Shown piece by piece: positions 38,669 through 49,315 of a stretch of 64,000 bases of DNA. The DNA comes from Aulostomus chinensis. Taxonomy: Eukaryota; Chordata; Actinopteri; Syngnathiformes; Aulostomidae. Where the stretch lies: positions 10,145,144 through 10,209,143 of the forward strand of contig JBBMOA010000012.1 in assembly GCA_037954235.1 (NCBI GenBank), in the 5' to 3' direction. The notes beneath the pieces are model-generated. The model was given only the letters and a program-made list of their open reading frames with translations, did no database searches and had not been told where the DNA came from. The position numbers were made by a program, and so were the translations under genes. Position 1 is the stretch's first letter, and each line of letters opens with the position of its first letter.

Positions 38669-38760
38669 GTTGGCCAGCGGGTAACAACCTCCCAGACACT
38701 TGAGCACGTCGCAGCAACGAGCAAGACGATTGGTCGAACTCCGCCCGAATTTAAGGAGGT
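38669..38760 (-). promoter_or_regulatory. prpf40a: prpf40a 5' UTR and proximal promoter
   Basis: Upstream of the ATG, the minus strand has a CCAAT box (38733-38729, + ATTGG) and a GGGCGG GC box (+ CCGCCC, about 38,741-38,746), with no TATA box. This is a housekeeping-style promoter, as expected for a splicing factor. The start site is not defined by sequence; the reading frame stays open upstream of the ATG without another ATG in the 75 bases I checked. Confidence 0.5.
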
Positions 38761-39177
38761 CAAAGGTAAAGATTCTGTAATGTCATAGTGCGTTGGTAAT
38801 TTGCAGAAATGCACAATATAAGAAAGAAATATCAAGCTCTGCCAGTGATTTTACAATTAAATCACGTGTGAGAATGAAGATGTATTTGTTTTTAACAGAA
38901 TTTTTTTATGTCGGCTTACTTAAAAAAAAAGTTCAGTTGTGGTTAGAGTACTTCTATGTGTATGCAATTAAACCAGTTAATTTGAATAGCTGAGAAGTGG
39001 GGGGGGGGGGGGATCCAACTGCAGTTACAAGTTTATGCAGTTAACTACTTTGTTTCCATTCGAGATTCAGTTGAGAGAAACCTCTCTGATTCATGTAAGC
39101 ACTAAAGGATTGTAACTGTTACTGTAATAAAATTCAAAAACAGAGACAAAGGATTCTCTGCTGAATGCAGTGATGTG

Positions 39178-39180
<3 letters not shown>
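38761..39180. other. Intergenic, upstream of prpf40a
   Basis: AT-rich sequence with a run of 14 G at 38,999-39,012. No divergent gene is visible, although in human ARL6IP6 starts here head to head with PRPF40A. Confidence 0.5.
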
Positions 39181-39217
<37 letters not shown>

Positions 39218-39239
39218 ATATATATGTGTATATATATAC

Positions 39240-39305
<66 letters not shown>
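39181..39305. repeat. (TA)n microsatellite with GTATA/CATA interruptions
   Basis: About 125 bases of alternating T and A with ATGTATA and ACATATA variants; self-complementary and able to extrude as a cruciform. Tyr-Ile open frames across it are artefacts. Confidence 0.95.
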
Positions 39306-39308
<3 letters not shown>

Positions 39309-40771
39309 AAATGCCTCCAGTTAAATAAGTTTGTGTTTAAAACTATATTAGTTTCCTTGACACTGATCTTTCTGAAAATCTCTCAATTTGAGGGTCATGA
39401 AGCAAAATAATAAAGTCTTTATCTTTGTGGGTAACTTTGCGAGAGGGAAGACAAATTCGCCTACATGCTAAAAAAAAAGAATGAAAATGAAATTAATTTT
39501 TTAAAAGAATTCAAGTGAAACAGAAATGTTTGACAATAGTTTAACACCTCACATTTTTTTAATCTGTCTTCCATCATCTGTCTTTGTCTCTGCCTTGCTC
39601 TCCTGAACTCTTTCCCCCCAAAGGCTCAAAGCAGATGTATATATATCTATATCTATCTATATATCTCTATATATAGTAGAGAATACAGCAGGATGATCCA
39701 ACTTGCATACAGACAAATATATTATAGTATTTCTGAAGGAAGACATTTCTCGGGTACCATGATGAGTTTTATTCTATTGGTTAGATAATCCATATTTTGC
39801 ATTCCATCTCCTAATACTGAATTTCTGCCATAAAGATTAGTCTGCTACACTGGTACAATGATATATTTCTCCTCTTTTTTTTTTTTCAATCTTATAACAG
39901 GTGCCTCTTTCAGAGGCTGGAGTCACTGGTGTTCAGATGCAGCAAAATTACCTCGGTGTATTGGGGATTATTTGGAGAACTGGCTGTGATTTCCCAATTA
40001 CTGGCTTCTGCGATACAGCTCTCCTGGCTGTATGTAGCGGGAATGATTTCCAATGATGGCAGGAAATTAGAAAGTGTTCAGTTTACACACATTTTACCTC
40101 TTGAAGTGCCATTCACATTTTTACATTTTGCTCATGAATTTCGAAATTTATTTTTTTCATTTTGTTTGAGGTAACTCAGCCATTAGTAAGGTTGTTCAAA
40201 CAGAAAATGAATTTAATGGCCTAATGAACACAATGATTTTCCATTTATTCCTGTTCTGTGGTGACGCCATAAATACTGCCTTTTGAATGTGCAGTCTTCT
40301 AGATATCTTTTCAAAATGAAGCATACATTTTGCAGTGTTGTGATGTCAGCTTATCTATCTACCGGCCAGTGCTGTTGTTTACTGTGGAGTGCTCTCTGGG
40401 ATTTGAGTGCTGTCAGACTGTGAAGCATGTAACAAAGAGTTGGGAAACAGATGAGCCCACACTTGAGACAGCCGGCAATAAACGCTGATGCATTTACTGA
40501 CAAATGCAGCAGAATTCCCGATCCATTCTCTTAACAAGACAACGAGGCGACAGTGAGGCACAGTGATGGATTGAACTTCAGTCTAATGATGGAAGTCAGT
40601 CAACCACAGTTCATCACTTGTCTTCAAGAAGAAGAAAAAAAACACAAACCCCACATAAATTACCTCTATTGCAAAGCTGTAAATGTGCCTTGGTTGTTCG
40701 TAGAAAATAATTAAACCTGAGAAGTATTTCCTGCGGAAAATGCAATGTGAATACTTGGAGATGAAAGAAAT
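39306..40771. other. Intergenic, no gene recognised
   Basis: Includes TATA/CTAT-rich short repeats near 39,640-39,675. The 81-codon + frame at 39929-40174 has no recognisable similarity. Confidence 0.5.
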
Positions 40772-41032
40772 GGTAAATGGTAAATGGACTCAATTTTATA
40801 TCGTGCTTTTCTACCTTCGCGGCACTCAAAGCACTTTACAGTGTCATCTCTTTCACCCATTCACACACTGATGGTGGAGGCTGCCATGCAAGGCGCCAAC
40901 CTACTCATCAGGAGCAATTATGGGTTCAGTATCTTGCTCAAGGACACTTCAACATGGTCACCGGGGTTGAGGATCGAACCGGCAACCCTTTAGTTGCTAG
41001 ACGGCCACTCTACCCCTGAGCCATGCCGCCAA
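40772..41032 (-). mobile_element. tRNA-derived SINE with CCATTTA-type tail
   Basis: On the minus strand it opens GGCGGCATGGCTCAGGGGTA (A box), followed by GTTGCCGGTTCGATCCTC (B box), a body containing TGTCCTTGAGCAAGATACTG and AAAGTGCTTTGAGTGCCGCG, and a 3' end of CCATTTACCATTTACCATTT. Head, body and short-repeat tail are complete. Similar elements are common in fish; no family name assigned. Confidence 0.88.
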
Positions 41033-41847
41033 ATAATAGGAAGACAAAATGGCTGATTGCCGAAAAAAAAAAAGTAAACCCAAAGCTGAAATAAAATGAA
41101 AGATTTAGAGAGCTGAGGATTTCTACTAAGAACACCATTGCTAACCGGTGGATGAGTGCAGGCATTCGTGAGTGAGTGATCTGGCTTCAGCCCGACCTCA
41201 GACACCGTGACAAAAAGGACTGAAACAAAAAATACTGTTCAGAGCTCAGCACAACAATTGTCAAATGAATTATTTAAAATTCAAAAACCTGTTGGGATAA
41301 ATAAGGGATAATATTATCATTCTTTAGAATTCAGTCTAATCTATAATGACATTTTGGGGAAAAAAATGATTTAAACTTGAAATATGCAATTTAATGCATT
41401 AAAAAAAAAATCCTGCTCAGTGGTTCTCATGCAAAACACGCAGCGTCTATTAACAGTGCGCTTCTGTCATTGGCACATTTGACACAGACAGGTGACACAT
41501 AAAAGGAAAAAACAACTTGTCTGATCAGGACTCCACGAACGGGCCAGGGCAGCTTTGGTGCCGGTTGGAGATTCTACAAATCTCTGAGGTCTACTGGAGC
41601 AACGGACAGACTCTTCTCAAAGATGTTCCCTCTGGTGTTTTGAGGATGGTGTCAAGAGCGTAGTTTAACACGTCCTAAATCTGTTTGCTGGATTTTAGAT
41701 TCACATCGTTTTCACTTTTCAAACCAATGTGACTTGTGTGTTCTGTATGGAAACATCTGTCACTCAACTCTTTCAGGTTTAGTCTGTCCCACATCTGTAT
41801 ATGTCTTAGTGTTCTATTTATGTATCCTAACATGGTGGCTTCATTGC

Positions 41848-41848
<1 letters not shown>
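41033..41848. other. Intergenic, no gene recognised
   Basis: AT-rich then moderately GC sequence. A patch at about 41,525-41,660 reads like a decayed mobile-element fragment but I could not place it. Confidence 0.4.

Positions 41849-41938
<90 letters not shown>
41849..41938. repeat. (GT)n microsatellite
   Basis: About 45 GT units with one TATG interruption near 41,877. Confidence 0.95.
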
Positions 41939-42829
41939 TTGATCCACAATATATGTGGTGGTCAATGTTTGCCTCAGGCTCTTTTACCCAGCGAGTCCGG
42001 CATGTGGCTGACCTGCCTTACAGGCACTCTTCTCTCATCTAACAATTGGCTTCCTGTCAGCCTTGGTCACCGTAACAATCAACAACACACAGTATAACAT
42101 TTGCAACGTGCTTTTCAATTTCCTCTGTAAAGACGAAGGAGAACATCCTTGAATTAGGTTTTATGAGTCTGTTTCTTCGAATCTAGAGAGCTTTTAACTT
42201 TTAGCTCAGAAGAAACAACAGTGGCAGTCGTCCTTTTAGGATTCATAGAACTTTCTCTCATCCGGATGATATCGCAGTTCAATTTCTCACTTACTTAACC
42301 ACCAATCAGAAGAATAGATAGATTTAGTAGAACATTTTGTGTAAGCGGGAGCGTTATATCTTTGAAATAATACACTCTCTTTCGCTGCGGTGTAGTCGTC
42401 CCTGAGGGGGTGATTTGTTTGACTACATATTTCTGTTCTTTTCTTGCTGGAGGGTAACATTTTTTGTCTAAAAACATCCTCTGCTTGATTATTGGTCACT
42501 GTGATCAATGAAAGCATTACTGAAACGCATGCGGTGGGACTCATCTCATCTATACATTGAACTGCTTCCGTCAGAACGTGGAATAATGCATTTGGACCTC
42601 AGTCTTCTTTTTTCCTGCTGTACAGCTACGCTACATTGAGCTGTGAGCAAATTTATAAACAGGAGCTGTGGGAAGATTCCACACTGGGTTACAATTATCA
42701 TGCACAAAGATAGAAAGCTGTTGATTTCTGAGTACCAGCTATTCACTGTCTCAAACTCTGAAAGAAACGCTGATTTCAAATGTATCCATCATCTAGATCA
42801 AAGTGTCTACTGCACCTCCCTCTTGCAAT
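41939..42829. other. Intergenic, no gene recognised
   Basis: No coding or mobile-element signal that I can support in this 0.9-kb stretch. Confidence 0.5.
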
Positions 42830-43190
42830 CACACACACAGACACACACACACGCACGCACGCACCCAAACACACATCCTTTTACTTATATCTTTGTGAGG
42901 ACTTTCATCAATATAATGCATTCCATTGCCCCTTACCGTAAAGCTAACCATCTCAACCGACTGTCTAACCCTAACCTTGACACTAAACTTAATCAGAGCC
43001 TAATTCTAACATCGAACCTAAAACCAAGTCTTCACCTTCAAACAGCCTTTTGAAGATGTGAAGACCACCTAAAATTTTCAAAAATGTCCTTACTCTGTTG
43101 GTTAAGGATGTATTCTAGTCCTCAATATGCAGCAAGCACATGCACACACATATACAAACACACACGCATACATAAACACACACCCACGCA
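42830..43190 (+). repeat. CA-flanked dispersed repeat with CTAACC-rich core
   Basis: A core at about 42,885-43,115 (ATCTTTGTGAGGACTTTCAT, then CTAACCCTAACCTTGACAC, then AAACCAAGTCTTCACCTTCA) is bounded on both sides by degenerate CA runs (42,830-42,870 and 43,138-43,190). I recognise the pattern as a common fish interspersed repeat that inserts with or spreads from CA microsatellites. The telomere-like CTAACC units are degenerate and not an interstitial telomere array. Confidence 0.65.
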
Positions 43191-44030
43191 GGTAAAGATG
43201 ACAGGAAACCTGTTAACATGACGTCATAGCCTGGTTGAAAAATATATGAATAAGACTTGTCAGCTGAATGTCATAATAAATGTCAGACTCTACATCCTGT
43301 CTCGTATTCTTTTTACACTTTGAATAGAGACCCTCCATTGCAGAGCTTTGTCCGTTGACAACTTGACGACTCAGGAAGATCCCCACTGTGGATGCCCCGT
43401 ATCTCTGGTCTGATAAACCTGACATTATGCTCAGCACATGGGGGCTTCTGCTGAATATGTTCTTTTGTGGTGAGTACTTTGAGAGGGTCTAGGAGGCAAT
43501 CTCAGAAAATGAAATGGTCAGGCTTCTGTTGGCAGGTTGTCACTCAGAAAAAGCTGCATGTGTGTGTTGATGTGAGAAAGATGGATAGAGAGGAACAAAC
43601 AGTTTCTCCCTCAGGGTTAAAATAAAATAGAATTTGCACAATCAGGACCTGTATGACTGACGTCAATTGCTCTCCACTTCTGGTTTGTAAAAATGTCTAA
43701 AATAGACACCGATTGGAAAATCTCTTCATTTTGAGAAATATTGAATTTTGCATTTAGCCCTCAAGGCACAACCCGTGCTTCAGATGGTTCTGTGATGCAA
43801 GCCATAGAAACTGTTTGCCAGAGGGACAGCGGGTGATCAGACGAACTGTCCGTCAATCACCATCTACAGGCTGCTGCAATCAATCAGATCAACAAGCTGG
43901 TGTAGAAGCCAAATCCAGTCAGAAAAAGAAACTGAAACATCATTTTCACCGAAAAAACCCCTCAGTGCCTTTCTTTACTCTTCTTTAAAAAAAAAAAGTA
44001 CTGATAAAACTGATTCTGTAGCAGCATCTA
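43191..44030. other. Intergenic, no gene recognised
   Basis: Unique-looking AT-rich sequence preceding the LINE fragment; nothing supportable inside it. Confidence 0.5.
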
Positions 44031-44907
44031 TATACTAACTTCAGCCACTGATCGAGAGCTTTGTTGCATGGAGCAACCGGAACCACCTACAACTCAACAT
44101 CAGCAAGACTTAGGAAGTGATGGTGGACTACAAGAGGAACCCAGGGAAACCTGTCCCAGTCACCATCCAGGGTGAGGAGGAGGAGGAGATTGTGGACTCA
44201 TACAAATACCTTGGGGTCCACATCGTCAATAAACTGGACTGGTCTCATAACACAGGTGCCCACTACAAAAAAGGACAGAGCAGGATATTCTTCCTGAGCA
44301 GACTGAGGTCATTTGGTGTCTTCATTAGACTCCTCAAGGCCTTCTACCAGTCTGTGGTTGCCAGCATGCTCTTCTTTACCCTGGTGTGCTGGTGAGACAG
44401 TGCCAAGACTGGTGAGGTCAACAGGCTCGATAAGCTGGTGAGGAAAGCCCACTTGGTGGTGGGTTTGAACTTAGACTGCCTAGAAACTGTGGCTGGGAGG
44501 GGGGTGAAGGACAAATTCTGTGCAATCCTGGAAATCTCTCTCACCCTCTGCATGATGAGCTGTGTCAGGTGGGCAGCCCTTCCAGCCAGCGGATCTTCCC
44601 ACCCCAGTGTAGAACCGAACGCGTCAGACGCTCCTTTGTGCCCACCGCCATCAGACTGTACAACAGCACACAGCTCTGACATAAGTGAGTCGCATCTGAT
44701 CTCTACTCATTGGTCACTTATCTGCAACTTTGTCCTCATGTAGCAGTTTTGTTTTAGATTATTGTTGTCTCTGCCCTATTGAATGTCTTTTGTCACCTGT
44801 TCTCTCTGTCCTATTTATGTCCTTTTTTTGGTCATCTGTCCTCTTGCTTTGTGCTGCTGTGGCATTCAAATTTCCCCAATGGATCAATAAAGTATTATCG
44901 TATCTTA
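44031..44907 (+). mobile_element. 5'-truncated non-LTR retrotransposon (LINE), 3' end
   Basis: Encodes the C-terminal part of a LINE reverse transcriptase: NRNHLQLNISKT, then after an in-frame stop (TAG at 44,110) EVMVDYKRNPGKPVPVTIQG, VDSYKYLGVHIVNKLDW and RIFFLSRLRSFGVFIRLLKA. Another stop follows LVCW at 44,393. The end of the protein (RVRRSFVPTAIRLYNS) is in a different frame, so at least one frameshift has occurred. The 3' end TTTCCCCAATGGATCAATAA AGTATTATCGTATC is typical of fish L2-like LINEs. It is a dead copy. Confidence 0.85.
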
Positions 44908-46314
44908 ACTTCTTCAGAAAGCTGATCTTTTGTGGTGATTGTGTCTAATGGGGATTAAAGGTTTCATTTTTACATTTATAAGATAACAATAAATGTCCTG
45001 TGGAATAAACAAGCATCTTGAAGGTCTCAACAAGAGTTATGCAGTGTAAGGAACAAGGACTAGCGTGGGCTCGAGAGCAAAACTTGTATCTGACTTTAGT
45101 ACATTCCAACACTCACTTATTGTACAGTCACAAGTTTGATCAGCAACTGAAAGAATGAGAGACTTGAGTTACTTCTGTAAGTTGGCTGATAGAACAGCTG
45201 CTCCCTCACAGTGTCACATTATGGAATACACAGTAGTTAAGTATCATCCCAGCGTCGCCACCACAGCCTGGTGAGGAGCTCTGAATTGTGCATCCATGTA
45301 TCGGTGCAGAACTGTTGCACAACCGCTGCCTCTTGAGGTACAGGGAAGTATTCCTTAATGCGGCATGGTGGCATAGTGGTTAGCACAGTTACAGGACTGT
45401 TAAAGGAAAAATTTTGCTGTACATGTGATAGATATAGAGTTCTTTAATAGTGTGACTCAAATGGTGACTCCACTGTCTCTGCCATTGAAAAAGTACATGT
45501 AGTAAGTAATGAATTATTACTGGCTACATGTCATAAACCTCAGTCACAGCTTGTGTGAAATGCATCACAACATGATACTGAAAAGGAATTCCATGTAATC
45601 CTTCTTAATTCATGGGCAGTATATCCGATGGACTCTATTTCAGGACACTGAATAAAATATCCTTTCTCATTTGATGCATATTGGGTAGGAACGAAGAATT
45701 CATTTGACAAGTGCTGTCTAGCTCTGGGCACGCTCTGGCTACTCTGGCTGTGGTCTATAATGGAAAGAAATGGCTGGAGAAAAATGGGGGGAGCAGTGGG
45801 GGTACTACAAGGATGGCAGGGGATTTATGCAAGCCTTCAGAATGGGCTTTTATGCTCAATGTCCTCGGTTTCAAATTTCCCAAGGAGTCTCCTGTTGCTG
45901 CAATTAGTTCTTATGATTGTGTTGGTGGCGGTGGATTCATCAGGAATGCATGGTTGTTGGAAATCAGCTTACCTGAGACTAGAGAAGAGTTCTGCCAAGG
46001 TCCATCAGACATTTTCTGAGAAATTCATGAAATTTCCAGAGACTAGGGGCACTGTGTTCACTGTTTTGATAAAAATGAAAATATCATGACCCATTGTTTG
46101 ATTGACAGATCTGTGTATGAGTATACTCTCTTATAAATGAGAGCAGCAATTCCCATCATTGACTCCTGCTCATTACGCAAAGTAATACATGATCAAGTAA
46201 TGAATAAAGCACTTTATTAATACAGCGAAGATTGTATTAGTCCACATGTCTTCCTCCATTTATTCCTCCTCTAAATAAAACTGTATTCAGTCATTAGAAA
46301 ATACTGTGTACATT
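44908..46314. other. Intergenic with a 5' repeat stub
   Basis: A 35-base stub, GCGGCATGGTGGCATAGTGG then TTAGCACAGTTAC, at 45,360-45,393 matches the start of a repeat common in fish. The rest is not recognisable; frames of 102-109 codons at 45,711-46,089 show no familiar domain. Confidence 0.5.
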
Positions 46315-46441
46315 GCGGCCCTGCGATGGACTGGCGACCAGTCCAGGGTGAACCCCGCCTCTCGCCCGTAGATGCTGGGATAGGCTCCAGCCCCCCCACG
46401 ACCCTTACTAGTAAGGAATAAGCGGAAGACGACGATGGATG
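46315..46441 (+). repeat. Dispersed fish repeat, 3' part
   Basis: Contains GATGGACTGGCGACCAGTCC, GGTGAACCCCGCCTCTCGCC, GATAGGCTCCAGCCCCCC and ends in GATGGATGGATG. I recognise this as the 3' half of a short interspersed repeat found throughout teleosts. The 5' stub of what looks like the same family lies at 45,360-45,393 in the same orientation. Confidence 0.8.
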
Positions 46442-48219
46442 GATGTGTACATTGCAGTGTTGCTTATTGTGTGGTTATGCTAACCATTGCATCTGGTTTG
46501 GAAATTGTCATTCATATAAAAGTGACAGAAATGCCAGTTTGGTAAACACTGCAGATGTCAAGAAGTTAGTAGGTCTTTTTCCCAGAGAGATGTATTGTAT
46601 TCAAGCAGACAGTATTGGCTTTGTTCTGGCCAAAGATTACGTGTGAGGAGTGCATCTACATGGATCCGCATCAAAGTTTTGGGCCCTTTTTTCTCTCCAC
46701 ACCTCCACCAAGAGTTGATAAAGTCAGCGGGGTGGTTTTCCTGCTGACAAACAGCATAGAAAACATAACCTTTGTGGAGGTTATAATTTAATTAAAACTA
46801 AATGCATGTCCATGTACTCATAATGATCTGACACTAAATGAAATTAGTCCAAATTGATCTAATCAATCCTGGTATATACACAATGCCCACATATGAAGCT
46901 TTATAAAAGGTTGCTACATAATGTGCATCTTCAGTATTTTGTCACTTCCTCTTTGTTTACCCGTCTCACAATCAATAACATAACCCTGAATATTCTCGTT
47001 GCCTCAGAGCATTTTCAATCAACGCATGATGCAGCTGCTGCTCGAGCTTCGTAAAAGCCACAAGTTTGATTGAAACATGAGTTCTTCCCCACGTGAGAGA
47101 AGCGTGCACACAGGCCTTCTAACAGTCATCAGAACTTATGTTCTAATGCACGGATGAATATTTAAGTCAGAGGATTTTTTTCAGCTTTTCTGTGCACGGA
47201 GTGAGTGCTCTGTGGTGTAATCTCTGGATCAGTCAGGGCTTTTAAACACACTTACCGCACTGCTCCGGCAAGATTACTTTGAAAAGTAGACTGCTTTCAA
47301 GAGAGAAGGCCATTTAAAATCATTTGATAAGTCCAATCTCCAAGGAGCAGCACAGGACTTTCTTCCCCAGAACTGGTGAGAAATACACAGAATCGATATG
47401 CACATTGACTTCCACCGCTGCAATCACTTTTATATCGCTCCTCTCCTCACAGAACATTGCGTTCAGGACATGAATGAGCGGTCAATTAGCTGTTACAGTG
47501 CTCATTTGTCTGTATGTAATATCCTGCATGCCAATCAAACCGATTGACTCCACGGAAATAATGATCCCCGCAATAGTTTAGGAATCACAATACATGTGGC
47601 ACAAGTGCAGACAACCAGAAGTTAAAGATTTCACATTTTGAGGTACATTCAGTCGGTCTGATGTGGCAACTGTTTGTGAAACTGAGCGTGATTGTTTTGA
47701 ATGACTGCTGAGATCAGGTGGGGAATTAACATCAGGTGTGGAATGGGACACAGATCCCAAAGGGGGATTCTGTGGGCAGTGTGCCGTAAAACGAGGCAGC
47801 AGTGGCAGGTTCACCACACCCTCGGTACTTGACGAAGTGGAGATAAATAGTCCCCCCAAAAGTGCTCATTCAGAGGAAGCATTCGACATCTGTTATGCAA
47901 GAGGACTAATTCTGTAACACACTAGAATGCATCCAAACATCTGGCAATACCAATTAGACATGGAAGATTGACCACTCCGGCCACAAGAGAACTCAACATT
48001 CAGCTTGAAGTTTATTTTTTTGTGACTAGATGTTTTAGTTTATAGTAAAAAGCTTTAGCTGCTTTAGCTTCAAGCTCAAGTTTATAGTAAAAAGTGGTCA
48101 TCAAATGGTTGATTTATAGCTTTTCTGACCTTGCACTTTTAAGAAAAAATTACATTCTCTAAGAAATGTTCATAAAACGAATGTGATTTCTAGAAATGTT
48201 GCAACGCATGCAATTTTCC
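46442..48219. other. Intergenic, no gene recognised
   Basis: No mobile element or exon identified. The part from about 46,950 to 47,300 has a balanced composition with few repeats, which is compatible with, but does not prove, conserved regulatory DNA. Confidence 0.45.
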
Positions 48220-48222
48220 AAA

Positions 48223-48224
<2 letters not shown>

Positions 48225-48258
<34 letters not shown>

Positions 48259-49315
48259 TAACAATAAGCACCTTTCAAAAAAACTTTACTAAGTGCTTCA
48301 CAGACATGAAACCCAATTCATTTACACACTGCAGTAAGTCAATACAAAACAAAAAAACAAGATGAGATAGTAAAACTGATGAAAAACCATGGGTAAATGA
48401 CAACTCAGTTAAAAAGCCAAGCTATAAAAGTGGTTTTAAGAGAGTTTTCAAAGAGGACACTATGGTTGCTTGTCTGATTGCTGGTGGAAGTGGATTCCAC
48501 AATTGTGGAGCCTTTATTGCAAATGCCCTATTCCCCTCTGTGACAAGCCTTGTTCTGGGGACCGTGAGCAACAGCTGATCAACAGATGTAAGCGTGCCAG
48601 CAGGGGTGTACGGGGTGAGAATGTCGGTGATGTAAGATGGGGCAAGGCCATTCAGTGACTTAAAAACAAACAATAACATTTTTAAATCGATTCTAAACAC
48701 CACAGGTGACTAGTGTTATGAGGCCATAATAGGAGAAATCTGCTGATATTTCCGTGTCCTTGTGAGAACCGTAGCTGCAGTGTTTTGAATGAGTTGGAGA
48801 CAGTTGATGGATTTCTGTGGCAGTCCGGACAATATAGAGTTCCAGTCGTCAAGATGGCTGGAAAAACATGCATGATATAAAGTTTGGCTGTGTCTTAATT
48901 TGACTGATAATGGTTTTGGCGATTTTGCTAAAATGTTTTGGAAAAACTCAAATCAGAGTCAAACATTGCTCCCAGATTTCTGGCCTCATGGATACGCTGT
49001 GACTCTAGGGAAGCTAAGATCTGGGTTACAGAATCCCTATGTGTTTAGGGACCAAACACCATCACTTCTGTCTTAGCATCATTTGAAGTTACTGGACACC
49101 CAGGCCTTAATGTCTGCAAGACAGACTGTGAGTACGTTAACTGAGGTGAGGTCAGAGGGATTTATGGACAGGTAGATTTGAGAATCATCTGTATTAAAAA
49201 GGAAAGAGATGTTGAAGTTGCGAATGACCTGACCTGGTGGTGACATGTACAGAGAAAAGAGTAAAAGGCCAAGAACTGACCCTAAAAAAACCTGTCTTTT
49301 AAAGTGAAAAATCAT
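48225..49315 (-). mobile_element. 5'-truncated non-LTR retrotransposon (LINE), second lineage
   Basis: On the minus strand, from 49,315: the reverse transcriptase motif GSVLGLLLFSLYMSPPGQVI, then FNTDDSQIYLSINPSDLTSV, where the catalytic Y/F-A-D-D box is degraded to NTDD. Next LDDWNSILSGLPQKSINCLQ (about 48,860), the frame is broken by stops, and it resumes with VFRIDLKMLLFVFKSLNGLA PSYI and ends IRQATIVSSLKTLLKPLL at 48,422. The 3' tail is (ATT)n, + (AAT)n at about 48,228-48,256. The sequence differs clearly from the LINE at 44,031, so two lineages are present. Confidence 0.87.

Noticed and set aside
39181..39305. (TA)n as a replication or matrix attachment site
   Set aside because: A plain microsatellite explains it; no other evidence.
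42950..43030. CTAACC units as an interstitial telomere
   Set aside because: Units are degenerate and part of a known-type dispersed repeat between CA runs.
44117..44395. 92-codon frame as a host gene
   Set aside because: It is reverse-transcriptase sequence from a truncated LINE.
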